A stretch of DNA of 64,000 nt from JBDHAC01 sp039588215 (lineage in GTDB: Bacteria; Gemmatimonadota; Gemmatimonadetes; Palauibacterales; Palauibacteraceae), in assembly GCA_039588215.1 (NCBI GenBank), contig JBDHAD010000003.1:14771-78770 (forward strand), written 5' to 3'. The notes beneath the pieces were generated by a model. It was not told the origin of the DNA. It worked only from the letters and a program-made list of their open reading frames with translations, and searched no databases. Both the position numbers and the translations under genes were made by a program. This document shows, one piece after another, positions 25,878 to 35,340 of this stretch; position 1 is the stretch's first letter, and each line of letters starts with the position of its first letter.

Positions 25878-27212
25878 TTACAGACGCACCTCGAGGTAGG
25901 TCTGTGAACGCAGATCCCCCAAATACCGCTCCAACTGCTTCTGGGTCCGTATTCGGCTCCGGAGAATGTCCGCGACCTCCTCCAATTCGAACAGTCCCTG
26001 CGAGCGCGAGTCGAGGACCTGAATCACGGCGAATTCGGGGTTGAGGGCCGCACCCGTTTGGAACGGCCCCACCACGTCCCCGGCGCGGGCCGACTGGAGG
26101 GCTCGCGCGTAGTCCGCCCCGAAGCGCTCGCCTACCTGCTCCACCAGCACGTCATCGAATCGAGTCTCCTCATCGACCACGGCCACGTTTCGCTTCAGCC
26201 GCTCGATGTCCGCGCCCGCGCGCAGGCTATCCGCGAACGAGGCCGCGAGATTCCGAGCCACCTCCAGATCCGCCTCTACGATCTCCGGACGGATCAGGAT
26301 ATGGCGCAGGAAGCGCTCGTCCCGCCGGATCGTCTCGATCTTGATGAGGTGCAGTCCGAAGCGCGTCTGAACCGGCCCGACCACGACACCGGCCGGAGCG
26401 CTCCACGCGGCGGCGGCGAAGCGACGCACGAGGGCGGTGCGGCGCAGCCAGCCCAGCTCGCCCCCCCCCTCCCGGGTGCCCGGGTCGTCCGAGTGGCGAC
26501 GCGCCACGATCTCGAAGTCGTCCCCGGCCTCGATCTCATCGTACGCGGTTCGCGCGCGCGCGACGGCGCTGTCCTGCGCCTCCTGGCCGGGAACCGGCAT
26601 CACGATGATCTGATTGAAGGATACCGTGGCGGGTCGCTGCTGCTCGGCGAAGTCACGCTCGAACGCCGCCAGGACTTCGTCCTCGCTCACGGCCACCGGG
26701 GGCAACACGCCGCTGCTCTCAAGGCTACCGCGGTATCGATTCAGGAGGATCTCGGCCCGGGCCTCGTTTCGGAGCTGCTGCCGGTATTGGAGCATGTTCA
26801 TCCCCGACGCTTCCACGGCCCGCTGCATCTCCTCGTCCGAGGCGAACTGCCGCCGCCGGTCCCGGAAGAGCTGGTCCGTGAACCCCTCCACCTCAGCGTC
26901 CCCGGCCGTGATCCCGCCCCGCTTCGCCTGCTGGAGGAGGATCAATCTGTCCGCGCCGGCGGCGATAACCTGGCGGGCCAGGTTGCGCCACTCGTCGGTT
27001 TCTTCCTGCGGAATTTGGGCGCCCCCAGCTTGGAGGCGGAACATCTCCAGACGAAGCTCGGAGAGGAGGATGGCGGTATCGCCCACCACCGCGACGATAC
27101 GGTCGACGAGCTGCACCTCCTCGGTGCCTGCCGGGGGTGGGTCCTGCGCGGCCACCGGCCAGACCACGGCGAGAAGCGCCACGACGGCGATGATTCGGCT
27201 GTGCACTGACAT
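25878..27212 (-). CDS. SurA-like periplasmic peptidyl-prolyl isomerase
   Basis: 444 residues with a clear signal peptide (IIAVVALLAVVWPVAAQ). The helical N-terminal chaperone domain includes IVAVVGDTAILLSELRLEM, typical of SurA. A parvulin domain occupies about residues 190-300 (SFNQIIVMPVPGQ; GGGELGWLRR; PVQTRFGLHLIKI), followed by a second, more diverged one (ILIRPEI; AGDVVGPFQT). SurA proteins escort outer-membrane beta-barrels through the periplasm, which suits an organism with SusC-type receptors. The start is 3 nt after the mfd stop. Confidence 0.88.
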   Translation of the reverse strand: MSVHSRIIAVVALLAVVWPVAAQDPPPAGTEEVQLVDRIVAVVGDTAILLSELRLEMFRLQAGGAQIPQEETDEWRNLARQVIAAGADRLILLQQAKRGGITAGDAEVEGFTDQLFRDRRRQFASDEEMQRAVEASGMNMLQYRQQLRNEARAEILLNRYRGSLESSGVLPPVAVSEDEVLAAFERDFAEQQRPATVSFNQIIVMPVPGQEAQDSAVARARTAYDEIEAGDDFEIVARRHSDDPGTREGGGELGWLRRTALVRRFAAAAWSAPAGVVVGPVQTRFGLHLIKIETIRRDERFLRHILIRPEIVEADLEVARNLAASFADSLRAGADIERLKRNVAVVDEETRFDDVLVEQVGERFGADYARALQSARAGDVVGPFQTGAALNPEFAVIQVLDSRSQGLFELEEVADILRSRIRTQKQLERYLGDLRSQTYLEVRL

Positions 27213-27215
27213 GAC

Positions 27216-30200
27216 TCAGGTTCCTCCCGCGGCCACCCGGACCGTCTCTCCGCTCGCCGTGGCCAGCAGCCTCAGCGCATCGACCAACGTCGGCAGGAGC
27301 GGCTCCGTCCCCGCCCGCCTCAACACCAACGATAACGGCTGGAGTCGCCGCACTTCAACGTCGAGCTGCCGGTCGCCGAGCGCGTTCTTCAGCAAGCTGA
27401 GCTGTGGCGTCGTGTCCGCGACGAACGTGAAGCGGGCCCAGTCGTCAGAGACGCGGATCCATTCCGCGTCCACACACGCCCCCAGGGCGCGCAATTCCGC
27501 CGCGTCCAGCAGACGCTTCGCCTGAGCCGGTAATGGACCGAAGCGGTCCCGCAGCTCCTCGCGGAGGTCGGCGACTTCCGCCTGCTCATTTAGACGCGAA
27601 AGCCGCCGATAGAGATGCACCTTCTGATCGGCTCCGAAGACGTACTCATCCGGGAGATACGCTTCCCCCTCCACCGAAACCTGCGTGGTGGCGGCGCGCG
27701 CGCCTTTCGTATCGCCCTTCAATCGCTTCACCGTGCTCGTAACCAGGCGCTGGTACGTTTCGAGTCCGACCGCGGTCGCGAACCCGGATTGCTCCGCGCC
27801 GAGCAAGTTACCACCGCCCCGGAGCTCCAGGTCCTTGAGTGCGACCTGGTACCCCGCACCGAGCGCGGTGTGGTGCTCGAGCACACGAAGGCGCTCCTCG
27901 GCTTCGGGGGTGACGTCGGTGGGGACCAGGAGGTAGCAATAGGCGCGTCGGTGGGAGCGGCCGACGCGTCCGCGGAGCTGGTATAGCTGCGCGAGCCCGA
28001 ACCGATCCGCACGGTGGACGACCATCGTATTCGCGGTCGGCACATCGAGGCCGTTCTCGATGATGGACGTGCAGATCAGGACGTCCACCTCCCGCGCCAT
28101 CAGCGTGTGCATCACGCTCTCCAGCTCACGCTCCGCCATCTGACCGTGCGCCACGGCCACGCGCGCGTCCGGAACCAGCTTGCGAACCCGGCTGGCCAAC
28201 GAATCGATGGTCTCGACCCGGTCGTGGACGAAGAAGATCTGCCCGCCGCGGTCCAGCTCGCGCTGCAAGGCGTCCGCGATGATGTCGTCGCTCCAGTTGA
28301 GAACGTGGGTGATGATGGGCAATCGATCGCGTGGCGCCGTCTCGATGCGAGACAAATCGCGGATGCCCCCCAACGCCAGGTGGAGTGTGCGCGGGATCGG
28401 CGTTGCCGTCAGCGTGAGCACGTCCACCGATTGTCGGAGCTGCTTGAGCCGCTCCTTCTGCCGCACTCCGAAGCGTTGCTCCTCATCCACGATGAGGAGG
28501 CCCAGTTTGGCGAACCGCACATCCTTGGACAGTAGTCGGTGGGTGCCGATCACGATGTCCAGCTCGCCACGCGCGAGGCCGTCGACCACCTGCCGCTGCT
28601 GTCCCGGCGACCTGAAACGGGACAGGCTCTCGATCCTGACCGGAAAGGCGGCGAGGCGCTCCCGAAACGTGTGCACGTGCTGATCCGCGAGGATCGTCGT
28701 GGGGGCGAGGAGCGCTACCTGCTTGCCGTCCTGGACCGCTTTGAACGCCGCGCGAATGGCGATCTCGGTCTTTCCATAACCGACGTCGCCGCACACGAGC
28801 CGGTCCATGGGCCGGCGCTCCTCCATGTCCTGGCGGACCAGGTCCCATGCGGCGAGCTGGTCCGGTGTTTCATCGTAGATGAAAGCGGATTCCATCTCCC
28901 GCTGCCAGGCGCTCTCGGGTGCGAACGCGTGCCCCTCCGCGAGCTGGCGTCGCGCGTAGAGCTGCAAAAGCTCGATCGCCGTCTCCTCGATGGAGGCGAT
29001 CGTCTTTCGCTTCAGCTGCTTCCAGCGCTTGCCCCCGAGCTTGTGCACGCGCGGAGGCGAGTCATGCGCGCTCGTCCCCGTCGAGCTCCACCTCTCGATC
29101 AGGTCGAGGCGGTAGTGCGGTAGACGCAGGATCTCTCCATCCGCGTACTCGATCTCCAGCGTCTCGATCGTCTCTCCGCCGACATCGACTCGCTCTATGC
29201 TGCGGTACCGGCCGATGCCGTGGTCCATGTGCACCACGTAGTCCCCGGGCGCGATCGAGGCGATCGATTCGAGCGTCGCCGCGCCACGGAACCGGGAACG
29301 CCCGCCCAGCCGCCGGGAGCGCCTGAAGATCTCGTGGTCGGTGAGCACGGTGAGAGGCCGCCCGCCCCCGATCCGGAAGCCACCGCTCAGCGACCCGATC
29401 GCCAGCGTCGTCCCACGCGCCAGATCAGGGCCGGCTCGCTCTAGCAGGATCTCGTCGAGGCGCTCCACCTGACCCTCGTTGTCGCACAGGATCAGGACTC
29501 GCTCGCCCGCTTCGCGAGCGTCGGCCAGGACCCCGACCAGGCGCCCCATGTCGCGGTCGATGGTCGGCGGGGCCTCGACCCCCAGCTCCTGGCCGTCCTC
29601 GTCCATCTCCACTCGGCAAAACGCCGCGAGGCGCTCGTCGGCCTGTGCCGGAGGCAGGACCAGCGCCTCGGCGGGGATCGCCCCGCGCGCTTCAGCGCGG
29701 CGTGCCGAGACCATCTCCTCCCAAAGCTGACGTCGTCTCCGCGCTACGGTCTCGGGCGTGGGCAGGACCAGGCAACTGGATTCCGGCAGGACCTCGAGCA
29801 ACGAGCGGGAGGTGGAGTCCCCCGATTGCTCGTCGGAGTCCTCTGACGCGCGAAGCTCGATCGGGAGGATCTCCGCTCTCTCGATGGGCTCGATCGACCG
29901 CTGGGTTAGCAAGTCGAAGCGGCGTAGAGATGCGACTTCATCGCCCCACAGCTCGATCCGTAGGGGCGCGGGATGGCCGTACGCGTACACATCGACGATC
30001 CCCCCCCGCACCGCGTACTCTCCCACGCTCTGGACCGTATAGGTCCGCTCGAAGCCCATCTCGTCGAGCCGATCGGCCAGCGCCCGTAGACCCGTCTCCG
30101 CGCCGACCTGGAGTTCCACCCCGAAGGCGCCATCGCGTGTCGGGATCGGCATACGCTCGATGAGCGCGCGCGCCGTGGTCACGAGATAGGGAGTGCGCCC

Positions 30201-30548
30201 GGCGAGGAGTCGGCCGAGGGCCTCCACCCGCTGGGCCGATACCTCGAGGTGAGGATCCGAGTCTTCGTACGGAAGCGCCTCCCGCTGCGGAAAGAACGCG
30301 ACGCCTCCCTCGCCGACGAGCTCGCGAAGATCGTCGTACACGGCGTCAGCGTCATTTGGGGTGTCGACGATCAACACGATCGGGTGACGAGCGCCCCGCT
30401 CCAGCAGGGCCGTGCTCAGGGCGGATGTCGCCGCGCCGGGAAGTGGTCGAATGCGAACCCCGGTCCCCGGTTGCGAGAGCTGTTGCGGGAGTCCCGCCGA
30501 CTGGGACAGCTCTCTAACTGCGTCGCGGATCAGTGCGAAGCGAGAAAT
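27216..30548 (-). CDS. mfd: Transcription-repair coupling factor
   Basis: About 1110 residues. Mfd removes stalled RNA polymerase and recruits UvrA. It has the UvrB-like N-terminal part, the RNA-polymerase-interacting region (DYVVHMDHGIGRYRSIERV), RecG-like helicase motifs GDVGYGKTEIAIRAA, LLAPTTILADQH, LLIVDEEQRFGVRQKE and LTLTATPIPRT, and the TRCF C-terminal domain. The first ATG/GTG/TTG is GTG 30377, but the frame codes for family-like sequence well upstream (RIRPLPGAATSALSTALLERG), back to the batA TAG. Only ATT 30548 (AGGT 8 nt ahead) or CTG 30533 or 30509 could start it. I extend to 30548; GTG 30377 would cut off about 57 residues. Confidence 0.93.
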   Translation of the reverse strand: MSRFALIRDAVRELSQSAGLPQQLSQPGTGVRIRPLPGAATSALSTALLERGARHPIVLIVDTPNDADAVYDDLRELVGEGGVAFFPQREALPYEDSDPHLEVSAQRVEALGRLLAGRTPYLVTTARALIERMPIPTRDGAFGVELQVGAETGLRALADRLDEMGFERTYTVQSVGEYAVRGGIVDVYAYGHPAPLRIELWGDEVASLRRFDLLTQRSIEPIERAEILPIELRASEDSDEQSGDSTSRSLLEVLPESSCLVLPTPETVARRRRQLWEEMVSARRAEARGAIPAEALVLPPAQADERLAAFCRVEMDEDGQELGVEAPPTIDRDMGRLVGVLADAREAGERVLILCDNEGQVERLDEILLERAGPDLARGTTLAIGSLSGGFRIGGGRPLTVLTDHEIFRRSRRLGGRSRFRGAATLESIASIAPGDYVVHMDHGIGRYRSIERVDVGGETIETLEIEYADGEILRLPHYRLDLIERWSSTGTSAHDSPPRVHKLGGKRWKQLKRKTIASIEETAIELLQLYARRQLAEGHAFAPESAWQREMESAFIYDETPDQLAAWDLVRQDMEERRPMDRLVCGDVGYGKTEIAIRAAFKAVQDGKQVALLAPTTILADQHVHTFRERLAAFPVRIESLSRFRSPGQQRQVVDGLARGELDIVIGTHRLLSKDVRFAKLGLLIVDEEQRFGVRQKERLKQLRQSVDVLTLTATPIPRTLHLALGGIRDLSRIETAPRDRLPIITHVLNWSDDIIADALQRELDRGGQIFFVHDRVETIDSLASRVRKLVPDARVAVAHGQMAERELESVMHTLMAREVDVLICTSIIENGLDVPTANTMVVHRADRFGLAQLYQLRGRVGRSHRRAYCYLLVPTDVTPEAEERLRVLEHHTALGAGYQVALKDLELRGGGNLLGAEQSGFATAVGLETYQRLVTSTVKRLKGDTKGARAATTQVSVEGEAYLPDEYVFGADQKVHLYRRLSRLNEQAEVADLREELRDRFGPLPAQAKRLLDAAELRALGACVDAEWIRVSDDWARFTFVADTTPQLSLLKNALGDRQLDVEVRRLQPLSLVLRRAGTEPLLPTLVDALRLLATASGETVRVAAGGT

Positions 30549-30554
30549 AGAACT

Positions 30555-32585
30555 CTACCTGCGGTTCGCGGCCCTGCCGGGCGTAGCGAGGACAAGCTCC
30601 GTCGCCGCGAGACCGATCGCGAGCAGCAGCAGCCACGGCGCCACATCCCGGCCGCGTCGCGCGCGGAATATCGTCCGTTCCCACGCGCCCTCGTCCGGTC
30701 CGGCCGTGATTACCTCGCGGCCCGGGAACAGTTCCGACAGCGAATCGGCCGGTAGAGGCTCCAGATCGAGTTCTTCGGAGGAGATGTTCACCGCGAACGC
30801 CGTGGTCCGCGCCGTACGCCCGGCACGGGCTCCGGCGGTGGTGCTCGTCCCGCTCACGAAGTAGACGCCGGTCTCGAGCGCCGTGAACGGCGCACCGGGC
30901 TCGACGGCGGTCCAGGAGCCGTCTACCCCCCGAACCGAATCGGCCCACGCCGGCAGCGAGAAGGGACGCCCTGCCTCGAAGTCCGACAGCGGCCAGGTGG
31001 CGAGATGTGACCAGCGAACGAGCAGTGCCTCGAGGAAGGGGATCATGGCAGGGCTCGTCGGCAGGTCGGTCGCCGCGGGATCGAGGGCCGAGCCGAGCAC
31101 GAGGAACGTGCGTCCGCCCACCTGGCTGCGGATGAGCCACGGCTCGCGATCTGCTGCCTCGAGCAGGATCGAGTCGGACACGGCGAGCCCCAGGGTACGC
31201 AACAGGTAACGCTGGTACACGGCGACCCCCTCCAGGCGGAGCGCTTCGGCGCCCCCCGCGATCCCGATCTCACCGCGTCCGGGATCCAGCTCTGCCGCCC
31301 AACCCGTTCCCAGTCGAGCCAGCAGCTGGTTGAAGGCGGGCAGCTCTACGGGGTCCAGCGGGGGCACCATCACGAGCGTCTCGGCGTCACCAGGGTCGCC
31401 CCGGGGAGCACCTTCGATGACCCGCACGTTCGCTCGGCCGCTCCCGAGCCGCCCCGCCTGTCGCAGGGTCTCGATGCCGATCTCGAGAAAGGAGCCCTCG
31501 GGGCCACTACGCTGAACCGTGGGGGGGTCGACGACATGAACGGCGAAATGGCGCTCGTCGTCCGCACGCAGTCCATCGGGCTCGATCTCGACTCGGCCCA
31601 GGTGGACGCCGGGTGAGAGCTCCGGGAGCCCGATCGTGACTGCCGAGCCCCAGGGTGCTCGCGCGCCACCAGCGGTCTGTCCGTCCAATTCCAGCCGGAG
31701 CGTGGCCTCGGCCTCGGGCGCGGTCGCTTGGTCGGCGAGTACTGAATCAGCCCCGTGCGCAACCGAACCAGGGTCGGCCGGCGCCGGGCCCGGCGCCGCG
31801 TCGGGTGCCACCCCCGTCTCGACCGGGAACCGCTGCACGCGCACGATCACCGTTTGCCCGAAGCCGCTGGGAACCGTGGAGCCCCCGCTCAGTTGCACGG
31901 ACCCTACGGCCCCGTTCTCGATCGATTCGACCGGCGGCTCGTAAGCCACGATGGGTACCGCACCACTCGCCGGCGAGCCACCCACGACGGGGAGCGCCGA
32001 GCGCTGCAGGTCGCTCAGCAGGTGCACCTCCCGCCGCCGACCCTCGCTCGCCGGCAGGAGGGCGGTCGCGCGCGCGACCGCCTCACCCAAATCGGCACTG
32101 CCCCCGCTCGGTCGCACGCGGTCCAGAGCGGCGATCGCCCTCGAGGCGTTCACGCCGGTGGCCAAGGGGGGCCCGAGGAGCGGCTGGATCCAGAACCGGT
32201 CCGCGGGCTGTCCGGCGGAGAGCGTTTGCCGCGCGCGGTCCACGAACAGCTCCACCAGCGGCCGTCCACCCGCGAGCTGGCCCGCGCTCGCGGAGTTGTC
32301 GATCAGGATCGCCACATCGGTCGGACGGTGGTCAGCCGCCCCGCCCCGGCCGAGCAGAGGTCCGGCAGCCGCTAGCGCCAGCAGGAGCAGCAGTCCCAAC
32401 CGTGTCGCGAGGAGTAGCACGTCGCTCGCCCGAAGCGACCGAGAACGGGCATCCTCGGCACGCGTCAGGTATCTGAGGGCGGGGAAGGGGATGCGGCGGC
32501 TCGTCTCCCGGCGGCGCAGGTGGATGATGAGCGGCACGGCGACCAGAAGCCCGAAGGCGAGAGCCCAGGCATAGAGCAGGCTCAC
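30555..32585 (-). CDS. BatA-like membrane protein with von Willebrand A domain
   Basis: 676 residues. The N-terminus is the BatA domain: LLYAWALAFGLLVAVPLIIHLRR (membrane segment), RIPFPALRYL, then a second segment LLLLLALAAAGPLLG. A von Willebrand A domain follows with an intact DxSxS metal site in ILIDNSASAG. A long periplasmic part and a last membrane segment (WLLLLAIGLAATELVL) complete it. Bat proteins work with DUF58 and MoxR proteins in envelope stress or protein assembly, but their biochemical job is poorly known. It starts 7 nt after the DUF58 gene, and its TAG directly precedes mfd. Confidence 0.85.
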   Translation of the reverse strand: MSLLYAWALAFGLLVAVPLIIHLRRRETSRRIPFPALRYLTRAEDARSRSLRASDVLLLATRLGLLLLLALAAAGPLLGRGGAADHRPTDVAILIDNSASAGQLAGGRPLVELFVDRARQTLSAGQPADRFWIQPLLGPPLATGVNASRAIAALDRVRPSGGSADLGEAVARATALLPASEGRRREVHLLSDLQRSALPVVGGSPASGAVPIVAYEPPVESIENGAVGSVQLSGGSTVPSGFGQTVIVRVQRFPVETGVAPDAAPGPAPADPGSVAHGADSVLADQATAPEAEATLRLELDGQTAGGARAPWGSAVTIGLPELSPGVHLGRVEIEPDGLRADDERHFAVHVVDPPTVQRSGPEGSFLEIGIETLRQAGRLGSGRANVRVIEGAPRGDPGDAETLVMVPPLDPVELPAFNQLLARLGTGWAAELDPGRGEIGIAGGAEALRLEGVAVYQRYLLRTLGLAVSDSILLEAADREPWLIRSQVGGRTFLVLGSALDPAATDLPTSPAMIPFLEALLVRWSHLATWPLSDFEAGRPFSLPAWADSVRGVDGSWTAVEPGAPFTALETGVYFVSGTSTTAGARAGRTARTTAFAVNISSEELDLEPLPADSLSELFPGREVITAGPDEGAWERTIFRARRGRDVAPWLLLLAIGLAATELVLATPGRAANRR

Positions 32586-32592
32586 GGCTCCA

Positions 32593-33537
32593 TCAACCCA
32601 GGCGTGCGCGCTTGCGCAGGAACCGTCGGAGCGCCATGCTGAGCGCCGTGTCGGTCGTCACCAACACGTATTCCGCGCCGATTCCCAACGCCTCGCGTTG
32701 CCATCCCTCGATCACTCCGGTCACCGTCTCACGGTATTGCCGGCGGAGAGCCGCCGAGTTGGTGCCCAGCTCCTCACCCGTCTCGGGATCGTAGAAGATC
32801 GCCTCACCCGCCGCCGGAAGCTCTCGTTCCCCCGGATCCATGATGTGGAACACGAGCACCTCGTGTCCGGCGTGGCGGAGGTACCTGAGGGAAGTCCGCG
32901 TCGTCTCCGGGTCCACCAGCAGATCCGAGATGAGGACCACGAGGCCTCGTCGCTGGAGGCGGCGCGCGAGGTCCCGGAGGGCGGTGCCTGCGTCGGTTCG
33001 CCCGCGGGGCTCGGCGGCATCCAGCGCCCGAACGAGCCGCGTCCAGTGATGGCGCGTGGAACGCGGCTCCAGATAGCTGCTGATCTCCTCGTCGAACGTC
33101 AGGAGACCGGCGGCGTCCCCCTGCCGCAGGAGCAGAAGGGAGAGGGCGGCCGTCAGCAGTCTGGCGTAGTCCAGCTTGGACGCGAACCGCGCTTCGTCCG
33201 AAGACCAGCCCATGGAGCGGCTGATGTCGACCAGCAGGTACGCGCGGAGGTTCGTCTCTTCCTCGAACTGTTTGATGAACAGCCTGTCCGAGCGCGCGTA
33301 CACCTTCCAGTCCGCGAACCGGAGGTCGTCGCCCACGTTGTAGGGCCGGTTCTCGGCGAACTCGACCGAGAAACCCCGGTAGGGTGACCGGTGCAATCCG
33401 ATCAGGAAGCCCTCGACGACCCCACGCGCGACGAGCTCCAGATGGCCCATCCCCGCGATCTCACGTGGGCTCGCGAGGTCCAGTCGCTCGCGCTTGGGGC
33501 CCCCTGTGGAGGTCGGGATATCGGAGGTTCGAGCCAT
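32593..33537 (-). CDS. DUF58 domain protein
   Basis: 314 residues. Typical DUF58 features are VEGFLIGLHRSPYRGFSVEF, then AENRPYNVGDDLRFADWKVYARSDRL in two adjoining stretches, and a von Willebrand A-like core starting LLVDISRSMGW with a DxSxS site. There are no membrane segments. It is the first gene of a long minus-strand run and directly precedes the BatA-like gene. The usual MoxR ATPase partner is absent here. The start, ATG 33537, lacks a clear Shine-Dalgarno. Confidence 0.88.
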   Translation of the reverse strand: MARTSDIPTSTGGPKRERLDLASPREIAGMGHLELVARGVVEGFLIGLHRSPYRGFSVEFAENRPYNVGDDLRFADWKVYARSDRLFIKQFEEETNLRAYLLVDISRSMGWSSDEARFASKLDYARLLTAALSLLLLRQGDAAGLLTFDEEISSYLEPRSTRHHWTRLVRALDAAEPRGRTDAGTALRDLARRLQRRGLVVLISDLLVDPETTRTSLRYLRHAGHEVLVFHIMDPGERELPAAGEAIFYDPETGEELGTNSAALRRQYRETVTGVIEGWQREALGIGAEYVLVTTDTALSMALRRFLRKRARLG

Positions 33538-33703
33538 TGGCGAAGACTAGCCCCCCGCTGCGGCTCCCGCCATCTAGTACTCCGGCACTCGCGCCGCGTA
33601 CCGGGTGTACGCACTCATTCGTGCGCGCAGATCCCGACATCCGGGACCGCGCCGAAGGGCGGTCGAGGCCGCGAACGCGGGGACGCGAACAGTCGAGGAA
33701 GAC

Positions 33704-35224
33704 ATGCGTGGGTTCCGGATGCACCCGATGGGGAGACGCTCGCTTCTGATGCCGGTGTTGGCGCTGGCGGTGGTGGCGTGCTCGGAGTCGGCCACGACGT
33801 TGGCCGCTCAAGATGGGCAGGACGGAGCGGCGGGTGCGGCCGAGACGATCACCCCGGCTGACCTGCGAGTCCGAATCGGCGTATTGGCGCACGACTCGAT
33901 GCGGGGTCGGAACACACCCAGCCCCGAGCTCGTGAAGACGGCGAACTACATCGCAGCCGAGTTCGAGCGCTTCGGCCTGCTTCCGGGCAACGGCGCCAGC
34001 TACATCCAACCCTATCCGCTGACCATGATCCGGCCGGGGGAAATGGACGCGCAGTCCGTCCTCTTCAGCTGGCCCGGCGGCGAACGCTCGCTCGACTCAT
34101 CGAGCGAGTTCGTTGCGGCCCCGGTGGGTGAGCGGCTCGATGGCCGCGGTTCTCTCGTCCTCTTGCCAGCCCTCGGGGCGGATGTCGACGTAGCCGGGAA
34201 GATCGCGGTGGTTCGCGTCACCCGGCAGGAAGTGCAGCGGACGCTCTCCGCGGCGCGGGAGATCCTCGAGCGCCGCGCGAACGGGGTGATTCTCGCCGTT
34301 GCCGAGGGGACCGAGTACCTGGCCGGCATGCGACGCTTCTTCGGGCGCACGCGGATGTCCCTGGGGGAGCCGGACGCGCTCGGAGCGCCTGTAATGTTGG
34401 TCGCGGAGAACGCGCTCCCCGAGCCGCTGCTCCAGGCGCTCCGGACCGGAAGCACGTTCCCGGAAGGCTTTCGCGCGACCCTCCATAGCGAGGCCGAGAT
34501 TCGGGCCGCCGAGGGCCAGAACGCGATCGGGTGGCTGGAGGGCTCCGATCCCGGCCTGCAGGACGAGTTCATCATCTTCACGGCGCATATGGATCATGTG
34601 GGCGTCGGCCGGCCGGTGAGGGGCGACTCGATCTATAACGGCGCCGATGACGACGCCTCCGGGACGGCCGCCATCGTCGAGCTGGCCGAGGCGTTCGCCG
34701 CCCTCCCCACGCGCCCGCGGCGATCGATGCTGTTCATGACCGTGAGCGGGGAGGAGAAGGGGCTTGTGGGCTCTCGTTGGTACTCCGAGCATCCCCTGTT
34801 CCCGCTCGATGCGACCGTCGCGAACCTGAACATCGACATGATCGGACGGAACTGGAGGGACACGGTCGTCGCAATCGGGAGGGAGGAGTCCACGCTCGGC
34901 TCGACGCTCGTGCGTGTGGCCGGCGAGCACCCCGAGCTGGACCTGGCGATCATCGACGACCCATGGCCGGAGGAGGGCTTCTATTTCCGCTCGGATCACT
35001 ACAACTTCGCCCGCAAGGGCGTCCCGATCCTGTTCTTCTTCACGGGCACGCACGAGGACTATCACCGGCCGTCGGACCACCCCGATCGCATCCTGTACGA
35101 GAAGACGGCGCGCATCACGCGTCTGATCTACTACTTGGGTTTGGACATCGCGGATTCGGGCGGGCGACCGGAATGGGACCCGGAGGCGTACAACCGGGTC
35201 GTGGAGGGCGCCGACGGCAACTGA
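33704..35224 (+). CDS. M28-family zinc aminopeptidase, lipoprotein
   Basis: 506 residues. The signal sequence MPVLALAVVACSES has a lipobox VVAC, so the enzyme is probably lipid-anchored. A PA-like insert precedes the M28 catalytic part: TAHMDHVGVG (zinc His), GADDDASGTAAIVELAEAF (bridging Asp), MTVSGEEKGLVGSRWY (catalytic Glu pair), LNIDMIGRN (zinc Asp) and FRSDHYNFARKG, THEDYHRPSD (last His). It releases N-terminal amino acids outside the cytoplasm. ATG 33704 follows GAGGA by 4 nt; the frame from 33605 adds an unlikely N-terminus. It is divergent from the DUF58 gene. Confidence 0.9.
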   Translation: MRGFRMHPMGRRSLLMPVLALAVVACSESATTLAAQDGQDGAAGAAETITPADLRVRIGVLAHDSMRGRNTPSPELVKTANYIAAEFERFGLLPGNGASYIQPYPLTMIRPGEMDAQSVLFSWPGGERSLDSSSEFVAAPVGERLDGRGSLVLLPALGADVDVAGKIAVVRVTRQEVQRTLSAAREILERRANGVILAVAEGTEYLAGMRRFFGRTRMSLGEPDALGAPVMLVAENALPEPLLQALRTGSTFPEGFRATLHSEAEIRAAEGQNAIGWLEGSDPGLQDEFIIFTAHMDHVGVGRPVRGDSIYNGADDDASGTAAIVELAEAFAALPTRPRRSMLFMTVSGEEKGLVGSRWYSEHPLFPLDATVANLNIDMIGRNWRDTVVAIGREESTLGSTLVRVAGEHPELDLAIIDDPWPEEGFYFRSDHYNFARKGVPILFFFTGTHEDYHRPSDHPDRILYEKTARITRLIYYLGLDIADSGGRPEWDPEAYNRVVEGADGN

Positions 35225-35254
35225 CGCCCCGCTAGGCGCGCGACCTGCCCGACG

Positions 35255-35282
35255 TTGCCATGCGCCGGGCGCCGGATAGATT
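35255..35282 (+). promoter_or_regulatory. Putative sigma-70-type promoter for the YtxH gene
   Basis: TTGCCA (35255-35260) and TAGATT (35277-35282) are 16 nt apart and about 60 nt ahead of ATG 35341. Match to consensus is fair (4 of 6 in each box). It would drive YtxH and the coupled genes downstream. Confidence 0.35.
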
Positions 35283-35340
35283 CCAAAGTGGCCGCGTGAG
35301 ACTCGCCGGACGAGCCTCCGCCATAAACGAGGTCTCAGTC

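Noticed and set aside
33594..33612. GCGTACCGGGTGTACGCAC before the M28 peptidase gene, similar to the bases that follow the shared promoter-like element
   Set aside because: The ATGAGGGG box and the CCTT of the second box are missing, so it does not qualify as another copy.
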